Positions 1-11,245 of a DNA stretch of 23,236 nt are shown here, one piece after another. The notes under the pieces were generated by a model. The model was not told where the DNA came from. It did no database searches and saw nothing but the letters and a program-made list of their open reading frames with translations. The position numbers were made by a program, and so were the translations under genes. This DNA is from Spirogloea muscicola (taxonomy: Eukaryota > Streptophyta > Zygnematophyceae > Spirogloeales > Spirogloeaceae), in contig WELB01000145.1 of assembly GCA_009602725.1 (NCBI GenBank), forward strand, positions 264,393 to 287,628. The letters are read 5' to 3'. The first letter of the stretch is position 1. Each line of letters starts with the position of its first letter.

Positions 1-3000
1 CGCCGCCGCCGGTGCAGCCCGTCAGGTCGGCCTCCGCAGCCTTCGCCGCGGCTGCCGTCGCAGTGGCAACCGCTTCGCCGCCGCCGCCGCTGCCGGCTCC
101 GCGGCTGCGGGCCACGTTCTGTGCTCGCTCGCAGTGCCGCGCCTGCGCATCCAGTGCCAAATCCTAGGCGTCTGTCGTGCAGTCATCGCCTGCCGCTTGC
201 TCCTCAGCACAGCGATGTCATCTCCGAGGCCGGCTCGGCCGCGCCCGACGGGCGCACACGCCGCGCGTCGCCATTGAGCGCCTCCGCTGACGGCTGCGGC
301 GGCCGCCATGCGCAGGCCGGCGCCGCCGACAGCCTGAGGGCTTCAGAGGGCACCGGTGCACCACCCGTCGGCGGCGAGGTCTACGAGGAGGTGTTCGTCA
401 AAGACAATGTGTCGGTGCACCCCACGCAGTCGGCCAGCGAGCGCATCAACGGCCGCCTGAAGCTCATCAAGCAGGGCCCGTCGCTCTTCATGGTCAGCTG
501 CTCCCCTCTGTCACTGTGTAGACGGCTCTGAAAAGCAACACTGTGTTCGGCAACATACCTTGTCATTGTGCATAGTGGAACAAGGCAAAGTGTCTCACCT
601 TTGCCAGCCTTGTCAGTGACCAGTAGCTGCTGACAAGAATCACTAAATGCACACGATGTCTTTTCACATGGCATGGCAGACCTGGATTCCGTACAATCAG
701 GGCGGTCTAGCTGAGGAGGGCGCATTTGTGTTGCTGCCAAAGAAGGCCCTGCTGAATGGCAGGGCGCCAGAGAAAGGTCCCCATCACCCAACTTCTTATG
801 GCCTTGTGTTAGTTGCTTGTGAGGTACCTTGGCAAAGTTCCTCTCTGGGATGGCTTGTGTCAATTACTAGAGGGTACTATGTGTTATGCAATCAAGCAGG
901 TTGAGTAGAGTCTGGAAAGCTACCTTCTGAGCACTCTGAAGCTGGTTGGTGACAATGTGTCAACCACTGATCAGCATAGGGGTCGGCAGTCCCCTCCGTT
1001 GGAGGGCAGCATGCTCTGACAGTCGCAATGCCCCGCAAAAGGCAAACTTGCAGATGTTCGCCAGACTACTCTTTGATTCAGTGGGAATTCTTTGTGCAGA
1101 CCGCAATTTGTACACAATCCGAGCCGTGTCAGTCTCCGAGATGCGGTCTATAAGGCGCCACACCCCCAGCTTCGGGTGGCAATACATCATCATTGTCCTT
1201 AATACAGGTGCAATGCACTTTCATGCTGCTTTCCTTAAGTAAGCACAGGTTATGCTTCCATTCGTCCATCTTGCCTGTATCATCTCCTTATCCATTTTGC
1301 GGACTGCTCTTTTGACTTCAGGGTTGGCGTTTCCGCCCCTCTATTTTGGTAATGGTGGAGTCCGGGAGTTCTTGAATACGCTAAAAGAGTATGCTCTTCT
1401 TGTAAGGTATGGCAGTGCCAGAGGCATGTCAACTATCTATAAGCACAACACTCCCTTGCATGCAGGTCTTCCATAATGCCAGACTATGTTCAAGCCCATC
1501 AACCTCCTCATGCTAGGGTCTGCCATTATCATGTGGTTAAGTTTCCTCTTGTTCACATATTGCTGTGCAGGTCTGCTCATGACGCCAATGTCTACCTTGT
1601 GAACGACATACAGGACCCTTTGCAGGTCACAATTGATCTAAGCTTCGCAGTATTTGTACTGAGTCTGCATCATTATGGTATGCCAGAGAAAGCAGTGGCT
1701 TAACCTTCCTTCTTACAGCGTTGCAGATCTGTTGGCTGGCAGTATTCTATAATCTTCTCTCATGGTTCAGTTGGCCTCTGTTACTGCAGAAGAGTCTTGC
1801 ATCCTTTGATCTCACGGAGGTGGTAGCTCGCCCAACTGTAACCATTGAGGATGCGTGCCTGGAAGGGCTTCCTGAGGCAGCTGTTCCTGAGAGTGCACCT
1901 TCTCTGACTGCGTGAGCATTACCGGACATTATTGGGTAGACTATGCTGTACCATGTCGAACTCCATGCCCCTGCACTTCCTGCTGATTGTAGACAACCTC
2001 CGGGGCGTATGGACAATTGAGCCTGACCATTCTTGCATGCCGGTTAATGTCCTGTAATCGTCAGTAATACATTGCTAGGACGTGGCATGCATCTGTGCAA
2101 AGTTCACTTTTAATCACATGGATGCATAGCTTCATACACAAACAAGAGCCTGAGAGTGCTTTTAGCATCATCTCTTTGTGCTGGGCAGAGGCAAGGTATG
2201 GAGTGGCAGAGACGAGGCACATCAGGACACTCGCGAAGCCATGCGAGATGTCTCCATACAGATACTTGAGAAGTTCTCAATTGTCACCAGATTCGCTCGA
2301 GAGACCACTGCTCAATTTTTTGGAGGACCACAGGTAACACTTCCTTTACCGGTGGCGATGGCCTACAACAAAGAAGGGCTTGCTATTACATCAGTGGTCA
2401 GTGTTGGTGATGACGATTTCAGCTGCCTGTGTGGACATAAGCAGATTACAGGCCATGCCCAATGCCTGTATTTCCTGAATTAGCTTGTGACATAATCAAT
2501 ATGTGCATCAATTTTCATACTGCAGCACTTCGATCTTGTGCCGGGGACCTGGGAAAGCCAGCTCTGATGTCTGCAGTGCAGAATTATAGCTGCAAGCTTC
2601 CCCGTCTGTGATATGTTCTTTGACATGTGCCAGGGAGATGGCCGACTCCTTGGAGGAGTTGATGCTGACGACCTCACGCCGATGCCTAGGAGGGCGGACG
2701 ACATGCGAGATGAGGAGACTGAACATATCAAAGAGTTGCCTTTGGTTGGGAAACCAGACACAGAGAAAAGACAGGAGCATCCTTTCAGCTCTGCTGAGGT
2801 AGTTATAAGAATGCTTTGATTACCAATGTCGTATTTGCTAGGAATTCCGTATTGCATAGACCATGTCAGCACGTTGCGGTTCAGGCTTTTATGCAATTTA
2901 ATCTCTGTATAAGTGGATCACAACAGATACAACAGCCACACAAAGAGTACAAGAAGCAATTTCCACGTCAGGTTGCATGGCATGACACGTATTCCTGCTC

Positions 3001-5954
3001 ACTGCTTGAATTACCATATGTCTATGTGTACATGTTTCCAGGACAGCGAAGCAACGACCAGTGTAGGCATGTTTGAGGTTGTGGATGGGTCACAGGTTCG
3101 TAACTTATTGTGAATTTAATAAGGTGTCTAGCATCAGAATGCATACAATGTTTTCCGTTCTTGTGATCTCTTGGCATGAACCAGTTCCTGGCGACGGACA
3201 CAATTTTCCAGGCTGTGTTAGATGGTAGAAAGTGATAACTGATTAACAAGCAGGAGTAGCAGCTACATCTCTAAGTCCCTATGTTCATCTTCTATCAACT
3301 TCAGGAGGAGTCGCCCGCTTTAGTCTGGGCCAGAGCTCGACCTCCACCATTGGGTGCAGAAGAGGTAATGTCTCAGAAAAGTCGTTTCAGCTTTGCACGG
3401 CTGGAATTTGTACTGGCATGACAAAGTCGGCAGCCTGACATCAAAGTCCAGGCTTACTCATCAGCGTCATGCTTACTAGTCCACTTTGCCCATCTCTGCA
3501 GTGGGCTACGTTCCTGGACGAAGAGGGCCGTGTCACAGACTTCAAAGCCCTCCGACGGCGTGTTTTTCATGGAGGCATGGAACCATCCATGCGCAGAGAA
3601 GTGAGCACCTAAACCATTAATGCACACTTACTTGGGATGTTTAACGCCTTCTCAAAATTCTCAGAAGTTGTCAGAGTGTACATTTGAGAATGGTATTGCA
3701 AGCTCAGCTGGCTAGACCTGTGACAGCTCGGGTATGAGGAGGATGGATGGGCCAGATTCTAACAAAAGAGCAGCTCTATGTGGAGAGCCACTTTATTGAC
3801 GGGTTGCAAAGTGAGTGATGCTGATGTTGGTTTCCTTGTCGACCTTCCCTGTAGGTGTGGAAGTTCCTTCTGGGTCACTGCTCTTACGATTCAACACACA
3901 CTGAGAGGCAGGCCTCTGCAGAAGTGAAGAGGAAGGAGTATGCAGTGCTGAAGGCACAGTGGCAGGTCACATGCTTCCACTGCAAGCAGTACAAGCCCAG
4001 GCAATGTTTGTGCCCAGGCAGATGCTTAAATTCCTGTGATTGGGTACCCGCAATGACTTAGAAGTTGGATCTGTCTGCCAGCAAGACATGCTGAAGCAAG
4101 TTGGAGAAGCATCGTAAGTGAGCTCTGACACCTGTGGTCTATCTTTCCCTTGAACAGACTGTATCAGAGCAGCAGGCTCGGCGGTTCGCAAAGTACCGAG
4201 AGAGAAAGCACCGTGTGGATAAGGACGTGGTATTCTGCTTACTCTTTGTGATGCCCCGCTTGCATTGCATTGCTAAGGGACAGAGATTGCAGTGCCTGCT
4301 TCTGGTCCGTCACCTCTCATAGCACTTGCTAATTGCAGAAGAAGCTCTTGGCTCCTTGCTATTGGTAATTGCCCTTGCCTTGAACAGACCGCCTTGCTGG
4401 CAACTTCTGACTACGTTGGTAGGAATATCTATATTTACAGGTGAGGACAGATCGAACACTACCATTCTATGAAGGTGACGGCAATCCTAATGTTGAGCTT
4501 CTCAGGAGCATACTCATTACATACAGCTTCTACAACTTCGACCTGGGATATTGCCAGGTGCGTTGAGTACAGGTTCTGACTACTTAGTATCTCCTAAGTA
4601 ACACTTGTCTATGCCTACTAATTTGAGGAACCTCAAGGTAGCCCTCAGTTAAGGGAGACAATAGTGCAAACAAAGTCGTTATTGTCTGGTTGCAGATAGT
4701 CATAGAGCTTCCTTTTCAAACTGTTGTGACAATTTTTGTCCATGCTTGTGACAGGGCATGAGCGACCTCCTGTCACCTATTTTGTATATTATGGAGGATG
4801 AGGCTGACAGCTTCTGGTGCTTTGCGGCCCTCATGGAGAGGATGGCGCCCAATTTTCATCGGGATCAGAATGGCATGCACTCCCAGCTCCTCGCTCTTTC
4901 CAAGGTTTGGTCGTATGCCACACTTGCAGACCTGCCAATTTATGACTGCATACTTCTTGCCTGGCAATCAGTAGAAACACCTGTAACAGTGTACTTGAGT
5001 AGCACATGGTGTTGTCAAGGTCATTTTGCAGATCAGCTCTTAGTGGGTCTGCTCATAGCAGTCAAAGTCATTGAGGCATACTTAGGCGAAGACTTATACT
5101 TGCTTCTTTCTTCAGCTCGTGCAATTGTTGGATCAGCCCTTACACGAGTACTTCAAGTCCGTAGACTGCCTCAACTATTTCTTTTGCTTTCGATGGGTGC
5201 TCATACAATTTAAAAGGTAAAGGTTTACAAGCCGGTCTCAACGTATATGTACCTGCACACAGGAGTTGATTATTAGCCCTGCATCAGAGTAATTACAATG
5301 GCGGCTGGAAGAGCTGCCTTTGACTGCACATTTATGACGTGCTTTTAAGCGCATCATACATTCAGCAGACGTTGTCCTTGATGCCTACTACTTATTGCAA
5401 TTGGTGCAGGGAGTTTGACTATGAGAATGTTCTCCGACTTTGGGAGGTGCTCTGGAGTCAACATTTTACAGAGCATTTTCACTTGTATATATGTGTCGCA
5501 ATCCTTAAGCGGCATCGTCGCAAGATTATGGACGAGCAGGTCCTATCAGCCAGAGCCCTCTTTTTGAAGTAGTGGATGTCTCGCCAGTGTCACTTCTGAT
5601 TGTGTGCGATGTATGCGCAAGCTTACAGTGTGCACAGTATGTTGACTTACACATCTCATGATGTGACCCTTACTTGGTGACACAGTCATAGGCTGCACTA
5701 TTTGGGTTGGGTCAGCGCAGTACAGAAGCATCAGAATTCTAACTTTTAGTGCAATAGTCTGACGCAGCCTGATTCTTGCTGTCGCATGGCAGATGGAGTT
5801 TGACACCCTCCTCAAATTCATCAACGAGCTGAGCGGCCGTATTGACCTGGAATCCACGTTGCGTGATGCTGAGGCCCTCTGTGTGTATGCCGGCGATGGA
5901 GGAGTCAATTGCATGCCCTCCGCCAGCCCCAACCCTGGCGAGGACAGTTCATGA
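1..5954 (+). CDS. RabGAP/TBC domain protein, GYP7/TBC1D15-like, 5' partial
   Basis: This is a GTPase-activating protein for Rab GTPases, expected to act in the cytosol on membrane traffic. Exons: 1-492, 680-776, 1100-1207, 1322-1406, 1571-1625, 1790-1911, 2189-2333, 2634-2798, 3042-3095, 3305-3364, 3502-3600, 3855-3965, 4158-4229, 4441-4557, 4755-4904, 5116-5216, 5410-5539, 5793-5954. All phases join, giving 774 visible residues. The N-terminal half (VHPTQSASERINGRLKLIKQ, then RNLYTIRAV and FPPLYF) matches the Rab-binding region of plant GYP7-like proteins. The TBC domain runs from about residue 462. It has the arginine finger in VDKDVVR (R557) and the glutamine finger in GYCQGM (Q594), so it looks catalytically competent. 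The frame is open to base 1 with no in-frame ATG before the conserved part, so the start lies upstream or an upstream splice site is missed. The first ~110 residues are low-complexity and may be partly non-coding. Confidence 0.92.
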
Positions 5955-6044
5955 GCCCTTTCAAGTATTTCACCACAGATGCTGCGCTCCAATCCAGACT
6001 CTCTACAGCAATGTGAGGAATTGTATATGCACTCGTCACCATTT

Positions 6045-6049
6045 TGTAA
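6045..6049 (+). promoter_or_regulatory. candidate TGTAA polyadenylation signal of the TBC gene
   Basis: TGTAA, the usual green algal polyadenylation signal, lies about 90 nt after the TBC stop codon. A five-base word is weak evidence by itself; the position and the plant/algal context make it plausible. Confidence 0.4.
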
Positions 6050-6570
6050 AAACAGACGTGTATTCCTTGCTCTGCATCACTGCAATTGTGTTTAACGTAT
6101 GACGCACGCGTCAATGCGCACAGGCGCTGAAGGACAGCAACAACCTAGTGCTCAGCTGCTTTGTGGTTCTGACTAGCGCCTGCAATTAGACTCGGAAGCT
6201 TGTTCTCCTCTATGAACTGCCTCGTTCATTGTGTTGGCATTTGAACAAAGCAACTGGTTGGTTGCAATGGTGCGAGCAATGCAGCCGAGGCAGATCACTC
6301 TGAAAACCAATGTCATGTCAAAGTGCATGTCAGGTGCCCAGATTGAACACCGGGCACCTGTCAAGCCCAGATTGGTCAGAGACTGTAAGGATATGTTACT
6401 TGCTTGTGAGAAGCTTGGCATGAATGCTCTGGCTGCTCCTGTTGTTGTTCCTGTCGATCAAGTGCACCAGCCTCCGCTTCTTGTCTCCTCTACTTAGAGT
6501 TCTCAACTGGATGGTGAAGGACCAGCAGAATCCCCTCGTCTCAGCAGTCAGACGCAGCCTCATGACGGCA

Positions 6571-6700
6571 CACAGATTCCGACCTCACACAGAGATCAGG
6601 CCACTGCTACATAGACAGCTGAGGCTCCGCTCTCACACTGATTCCGAGCTCACTCAGAGATTGGCCACACAGTCACACAGACAGCACAGGCTCCACCGTC
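6571..6700. repeat. imperfect tandem duplication, unit about 65 bp
   Basis: Two head-to-tail copies, roughly 6571-6634 and 6635-6700. Each contains GATTCCGA.CTCAC.CAGAGAT near its start and ACAGAC/ATAGAC followed by CAG..CAGGCTCC near its end. A third copy begins (CACTCAGAGAGTGG) and breaks off. No function is apparent. Confidence 0.6.
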
Positions 6701-7756
6701 ACTCAGAGAGTGGCACCCATAGCTATGGCGCTCCGCAGCAGCAGTTGCCTCAGAATCAGAATTAGGAACCAAGCCCGATGTACCAGGCCACCCTTTTCGC
6801 AGGGAGCGCTCCCACGGCTACCAGGCTGGGTCAGATGGTAACCCAGCCCAATTTGCTGTTTCACTACATTGATATTTCCAGTAGGCATAACTTGTACAGA
6901 GGAGGGGTTGACGCATGGGAAACCTTACGGAATCATCTATTGAGTCAGTGCAAAGTACGGCCTCGAATGAATGTGCAGGGATCTGAAGAGCAGCCTTGGT
7001 AAGGCAATCCAATGCCAGGGTGCTGCAACCTCATTCTGCTTCTTGCACACCTCCAAACATCTCAAGCCAATCGCCATGGCTTGCAGGAAGACAAACCCTT
7101 GTCGCCCTAAACCCATGGGACAGTAGCCCAATGTGCGACCTACTGCATATGAAGGATGAGTCGGAAACAGCCCATTTCCACCTGCTCTACGATGTTCCTC
7201 TGCATCCTCCGATGCCCCGAACCTGGCCTCTTTTGATGTCGCCTTTTTGATGGTATTCAGCAGCTGCAGCATCTTGCGTTCTCCAGGTGCTGCAAATGCT
7301 GGTACCACGCTCATGTTGCTTGCGGAGAAATAGGAATAGACACCGGCAACAATTTGAGGCAAGTACAGTAGGCGTTGATCCAAATCTGAAATCCCGTGAC
7401 ATGCCGTATTGCTGCCCGCGCTATACCTGCCACCGCCGGCGGCTTGAGGCTGCTGCAACAGCGGGAAGCATGTACTGGCAAGCTGCGACCGAGGGTTAAC
7501 TTTGAGGCCGCAGCTAGCGGCATGTGAGGATCTCTATCACGGGCACCTGCATCTGAGTTGTGGGACTGGGCGTGTGGAGGGCACGACCGTGGGTAGTGTC
7601 CGAGGCGAATAAGCGCAAACACGCAGGTGCAGTTGAGAGCTAAGGGTGGACTGCCAAGAAGCGTATGGCCTCGTGGCACAGGCACATGGAGTGGCACGCA
7701 GGGCTGCTCGTGCTGCCCTTGGCGGCGGGACACAGGACGCCGCGCAAAGAAGGGGC

Positions 7757-7900
7757 ACTCCCAACGGGGGCAAGGGCTGTGAAAAGCCAGCCCGAAAAAG
7801 AATTGACAAAGGTTCGAAGGGGCCAAATGATGGAGGGGCCTAAAACGCGCTAAGCAGCTACTAAAGGGCCTGAAGAGGCGCTATGTCAGAACGGGGGAGG
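7757..7900 (-). repeat. family A dispersed repeat copy
   Basis: Read on the minus strand, this has the family A order: GTTCTGACATAGCGCCTCTT, then TTTGGCCCCTTCGAACCTTTG, then TCGGGCTGGCTTTTCACAGCCC, then CCCCCGTTGGGAGTGCC. The same order appears on the plus strand near 9330-9450 and 10420-10520. Confidence 0.75.
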
Positions 7901-8069
7901 ATGGAGCACTCAGTAGTTACGAGTGAGTAGTTACGAGTGAGGCGCAAGGCGCCGGAGTAGGTCGAGCCAGCTGGCCCAAACGCCCAGTGGACTTGATTCT
8001 CACAGATATGCCGGTGGCTTCACTGGCCCATGCGGAATCCATTCATCCCTTTGGTTTTTCCTTTCGGGC

Positions 8070-8130
8070 ACCTTTTCTGGCTTTTGGGCTGGCTTGGCCA
8101 GCCCCTCTCCTCTAAGGGCGCGCCATTCTC
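8070..8130 (+). repeat. family A dispersed repeat copy with hairpin
   Basis: Contains CTTTTGGGCTGGCTTGGCCAGCCCCTC, seen here as GGGCTGGC and GCCAGCCC arms around a two-base spacer, followed by CTAAGGGCGCGCCATT. The arms can form a short strong stem-loop. Confidence 0.6.
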
Positions 8131-8219
8131 TCTTTGGAGGGAAAAAAATCATATACATATAAATGTTTGGAAGAGCCTCACGTCTTATGCAGGTGGCTAC
8201 AGCAGGATGGGAGAAGAAG

Positions 8220-8310
8220 GGCTCGCCCATTGAGGATAGGGGCTGGAAAAAGCCAGCCCAGAAAAGAATGAACAAAGGACGAGAAGGGGCCAGGGGATGG
8301 GAGGAGATCC
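8220..8310 (-). repeat. family A dispersed repeat copy
   Basis: Minus-orientation copy: GGGGCTGG and CCAGCCC arms around AAAAAG, followed by AGAAAAGAATGAACAAAGGA and GAAGGGGCC, the reverse complement of the family core. Confidence 0.65.
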
Positions 8311-8454
8311 CGAGTCTTCAGCCGCAAGGCACTGAATGCATCAAGTGGGCCCAGCGCGGCGGCACTCCCGCGTCTGGCGGCGGCCTTGCCGGCGGGCGGC
8401 ACGGCGCCGCCCACGCTGCGTCCGGTGGCCGGCACCTGCCTCTCCGAAGAACGT

Positions 8455-8640
8455 GCGCGCGCCCTATGGAGAAGAGGGGCTGGCAGACCCAGATGCCAGC
8501 CCGACAAGAATGGACAAAATCCAAAGAGCCAGAAGAAGAGATGCAGAAAGCGAATTGGCACAGCAGACACAAGACGACGCAACGGGAAACTCGGTAACCC
8601 CTGCTAAGCAACCGCAGGTCGGAGAAACTGGGCTCCTGGT
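8455..8640 (-). repeat. family A copy contiguous with the retroelement remnant
   Basis: Read on the minus strand, it begins with CAGTTTCTCCGACCTGCGG, continues through TTTGGATTTTGTCCATTCTT and ends with the GGGCTGGC...GCCAGCCCC palindrome. It directly follows the retroelement coding remnant (8640-8935, minus). This suggests that family A as a whole is the 3' tail of that retroelement. Confidence 0.65.
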
Positions 8641-8935
8641 AGCGAGTCCCCAGGCCAGAGCCAGCGGCCGCAGCGAGGGCACGACCGGCTCGCAAATGCA
8701 ACGCGCGAGTCATGGACCCCTGCAGCGAGACGGACAGGCGCGTTCGATACCACTGTGCGAGCGAGCCTGCATGGAAGTCCACCGGCTCCCCATGGTACCG
8801 GCGGGAGATGGTGTGGCGCGCGAGCTGGTTGAGCAGCTCGAGCCACCGAGCGCCCACCGCACCGTGGGTGTCGATGGCGAGCGGGAAGAACTCGTCCTCC
8901 CGTGAATGGTCAGCATACTCCCAACTCCTTGGCCC
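8640..8935 (-). pseudogene. retroelement protein C-terminal remnant
   Basis: On the minus strand the frame reads DEFFPLAIDTHGAVGARWLE, then later LAQWYRTRLSVSLQGSMTRA. I recognise this pattern (FxPLaidthG..G......L followed by W...LSVaLQ......A) from the extreme C-terminal region of reverse-transcriptase proteins of non-LTR-type retroelements in algae and plants. No reverse transcriptase core is present, so the copy is 5' truncated. It is followed at once by a family A repeat. Assignment rests on pattern memory and should be checked by a protein search. Confidence 0.55.
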
Positions 8936-9269
8936 GAGCTGCGAGCGCCGACCGCCTCTCCTGACCTTGTCAACTCATTTCGGGAGCTGGGTTCACAGAA
9001 GTGAGCTTTCTTCCAAGTTACTCCGACTTGCTGCTGCTAACCTAGAGTTACTAAGTCCTCCGCTGAAGTCTCGTGCATAGCTGTGTGCTTCAGTCAAGGG
9101 GGGTCTCAATACCCTCGAGTCACTAAGTGCAAGTAAGAGTAACTAGCAGGCGGATAGACGTCGCCCTGACGAAAACCGGAAGCAGCAGCCAAGGCGCGGC
9201 CTGCACGCAGGTTGACGGCGAAAGCAAGGGACCTCTGCAAGGAAATGGCCAAGCGAGTCGCCCCCAGAA

Positions 9270-9455
9270 AAGGGCAGCTAGCCTTTCGGATTTGCGGCTC
9301 CTACACGTATAGCTATTGAGTGGTTCGTCCTACCCCAGTTCTGAGATAGCGCTTTTGGCCCCTTCGTAGTTTGGCCCCTTCGAACCTTGTCATTTGTTTT
9401 CGAGCTGGCTTACCACAGCCACTGCCCCCATTGGGAGAGCCACTTCGAAAAGAGA
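9270..9455 (+). repeat. family A dispersed repeat, long copy
   Basis: Runs from GGGCAGCTAGCCTTTCGGAT through GAGTGGTTCGTCCTACCCCA, TTTTGGCCCCTTCG (twice), CCTTGTCATTTGTTTTCGAG and CTGGCTTACCACAGCC to CATTGGGAGAGCCACTTC. It is collinear with the copy at 10363-10530. Confidence 0.75.
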
Positions 9456-9539
9456 GAATAGGCACCCCGTCGAGACCCAGAAGCAGCCAAAGCGCGGCCG
9501 GCCCGCAAGTGCACGGCGTGAGCCAGGGAGCATTGGGGA

Positions 9540-9720
9540 GCTTTCTCTTGAAACTTTGTTCATTCTTCTTCCTGGGCTGGCCGCTCACAGCCCACGCCCT
9601 CATAGGGAGAGCCACTTTCTTCTCACAGCCACCGCCCTCTCCTGGCAGCCTTTTTCTTCCTGGAGGCGTCTATTGTTCTTTGGGGAAGCGCTCTTTGGCC
9701 CCTTCGGACCTTGTCACTTC
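9540..9720 (+). repeat. family A dispersed repeat, one full and one partial unit
   Basis: The first unit is TTTGTTCATTCTTCTTCCTG, GGCTGGCCGCTCACAGCC and CATAGGGAGAGCCACTT. A partial second unit follows, with TTCTCACAGCCACCGCCC and TTTGGCCCCTTCGGACCTTG at 9690-9715. Confidence 0.65.
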
Positions 9721-9964
9721 TTTTCCCTACCCCTCTAGCAGCTCCAGAAGTGGATGATGGACCGGTCGTCAAGGCCCTCATCGGCATGCCCGGCCCTCAT
9801 TCTCACCCCTGCCATCCCTCCTGCTATTGTTGCTGCCCCACTCATCCCGCAGCTCCAGAAGTGGTCGTAGGACGGGTCAACAAGGCCCCCTTTCTCTTTG
9901 AATTAGTTTTTGTCTGCACAATGTATTGGCTTGTATTGGCCACGCTTTCATTACAAGCGCACCG

Positions 9965-10040
9965 CGCGCCTTCTCTCTTTTTGGGCTGGCCGGTCACAGC
10001 CCTTGCCCCCTTCAGGCAAGGGCCCCTTTCTATGCAAGGA
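9965..10040 (+). repeat. family A dispersed repeat copy
   Basis: Contains TTTTTGGGCTGGCCGGTCAC followed by AGCCCTTGCCCCCTTCAGGC, matching the family core with an altered distal part. Confidence 0.6.
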
Positions 10041-10249
10041 GTTACAGCGAATGGGAGCTTAGTAAGCCTCTACTGGAAGCGTCTTCTCTTCTGGCAGTAA
10101 CCCCGAGCCAGCAGCCGCAGCAGCAGCTGTTCACAGCCCTCGCCCCACTTGGAACAGCAGAGCCAGCAGCCCGGCTTGCTGAAGCACACAGCGACTCAAG
10201 CGGCCGCTGGGTGCTCAAAATACCCTGTAGGTCAGAGAAACTAGTGTCC

Positions 10250-10340
10250 AGGTTTTCTGGCCCCTTGAAATTCCTTCATTCTCTTTCCTGGGCTGGCAAA
10301 CCCATTGGGTTTAGCCCATTGGGGAGAGCCACTTCTTCTA
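10250..10340 (+). repeat. family A dispersed repeat copy
   Basis: Contains GGCCCCTTGAAATTCCTTCA, CTTTCCTGGGCTGGCAAACC and ATTGGGGAGAGCCACTTC in the family order. Confidence 0.65.
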
Positions 10341-10362
10341 ACTCGTCAGGGGCATTGTTTTC

Positions 10363-10530
10363 CGGGCAGCTAAGTCTGTCGGATTTGAGGCTCCTCAATC
10401 GTAGTTACAGAGTGGTTCATCCTACACTTCTGAGACGGCGCTTTTGGCCCCTTCGCTGTTTGGCCCCTTCAAACCTTGTCAATGGTTTTCTTTCGGGCTG
10501 GCTTATCACAACTCACGGCACTCAATGCAC
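10363..10530 (+). repeat. family A dispersed repeat, long copy
   Basis: Collinear with 9270-9455: GGGCAGCTAAGTCTGTCGGA, GAGTGGTTCATCCTACACTT, GCGCTTTTGGCCCCTTCG, CCTTGTCAATGGTTTTCTTT and GGGCTGGCTTATCACAACTC. The two copies differ throughout by substitutions and small indels, so the duplication is not recent. Confidence 0.75.
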
Positions 10531-10869
10531 ACTCCCCATCCTCTTACACGCGCGCTCACCCCCACCGGCCGTCCCCACCTGGGCCTGCAACCCCGGCGCC
10601 GCCCACCTGGCGACGCCACAGCGGGCTTCTGGGCTTTTGGGCTGGCCTCTCCCAGCCACCAGTTAATCTGGCCGCGCTTGCTCGGGCTTCTGGCGGGCCG
10701 CAGCACGGAGAGGCAGAGGAGAGAGAGGAAGTGCGCGCGGGTAAAGGAGAGCCGGGGAGGGAGCGAGCGCTGGGGAGAGAGAGAGAGAGAGGGGGAAGAG
10801 AGAGAACAGCCATCGCCCTCCAATGGAGAAGTCTATTTGATGGAAGAGAACAGCCAAAGAGGGAAGGGG

Positions 10870-10960
10870 AGAGAGAAGAGCGCGCCCATAGAAAAGAGGG
10901 GCTGGCAAAGCCAGCCCAAAAAAGAATGGACAATGTCCAAAGCCAAAGCAAGAGGAGCCG
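10870..10960 (-). repeat. family A copy with near-perfect hairpin
   Basis: GGGGCTGGCAAAGCCAGCCC has arms GGGCTGGC and GCCAGCCC with a three-base loop. It is followed by AAAAAAGAATGGACAATGTC, the reverse complement of the family core. A (GA)n tract lies just upstream at about 10778-10805. Confidence 0.65.
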
Positions 10961-10983
10961 GAGAAAGGACTACACTACAATGA

Positions 10984-11245
10984 GAGGGCTAGGAGGGGAG
11001 GGGGAGGGTGAGGGCAGGAGCCTGCACTGCTTTCCGTTGGAGAATGCTTTGTTTTGCGATGCTATGCGCCGCCGTCTTGGCTTGCCATCCCTGTGCTTGG
11101 CAGGGGTGACCCAATGTGAATGTGGGCTTATTGAGCATGATGCATTGCTCATGGGTGACCACATGCTCAGGTGTGCCAAAGGCAGTGAGCGCACGGGCTC
11201 CCACAACCTCCTACGTGACGCCATGTATGGCATCGTCAAGGAGGC
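10984..11245 (+). pseudogene. retroelement reverse-transcriptase C-terminal zinc-knuckle-like fragment, cut by gap
   Basis: The plus-strand frame contains RRRLGLPSLCLAGVTQCECG, then GDHMLRCAKGSERTGSHNLL and RDAMYGIVKEA, and then runs into the N gap. The spacing C-x-C, GDHxLxC and an HNxxRDA block is typical of the region after the reverse transcriptase domain in many algal, plant and invertebrate retroelement proteins. Its expected continuation, an FxPLxxxxxG block, is what the minus-strand remnant at 8640-8935 holds, so both probably come from one element type. How far it extends into the gap is unknown. A complete element is possible but cannot be seen. Confidence 0.55.

Larger units (their letters stand above)
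5955..7600. other. 3' flank and unassigned sequence downstream of the TBC gene
   Basis: No recognisable gene is seen here. A possible alternative C-terminal exon for the TBC gene lies after an acceptor near 6496. It would encode a short Ser/Gln-rich tail (SSQLDGEGPAESPR) ending at a TAG near 6604, but no matching donor is evident in the last exon. Around 6778-7000 a short plus-strand frame ends at a good GTAAGG donor near 7000, and 6937-7458 on the minus strand stays open for 173 codons. Neither resembles a family I know, so neither is called as a gene. Base composition is milder here than in the GC-rich exons to the right. Confidence 0.5.
7600..10983. other. repeat-rich intergenic island, no intact gene
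   Basis: This stretch is a mosaic of partial copies of one dispersed element in both orientations (family A, listed separately), plus a retroelement C-terminal remnant. The open frames in it overlap on both strands, change family-A copy by copy and contain no conserved domain except the retroelement piece. A 40-bp direct duplication (9737-9778 and 9849-9888, sharing GCAGCTCCAGAAGTGG and CAAGGCCC) and a GA-rich tract (10700-10810) also lie here. I see no host gene. Confidence 0.7.

Noticed and set aside
1-120. GCC/CGG run at the left edge as a separate repeat element
   Set aside because: It is short, interrupted and probably part of low-complexity 5' sequence of the TBC gene. Similar codon runs occur in other exons.
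6937-7458. 173-codon minus-strand open frame
   Set aside because: It is open and not obviously repetitive, but shows no recognisable domain, no splice support and no partner exons. Kept only as a note.
8336-8905. 189-codon plus-strand open frame
   Set aside because: It lies opposite the retroelement C-terminal remnant and a family A repeat. No domain is visible on this strand.
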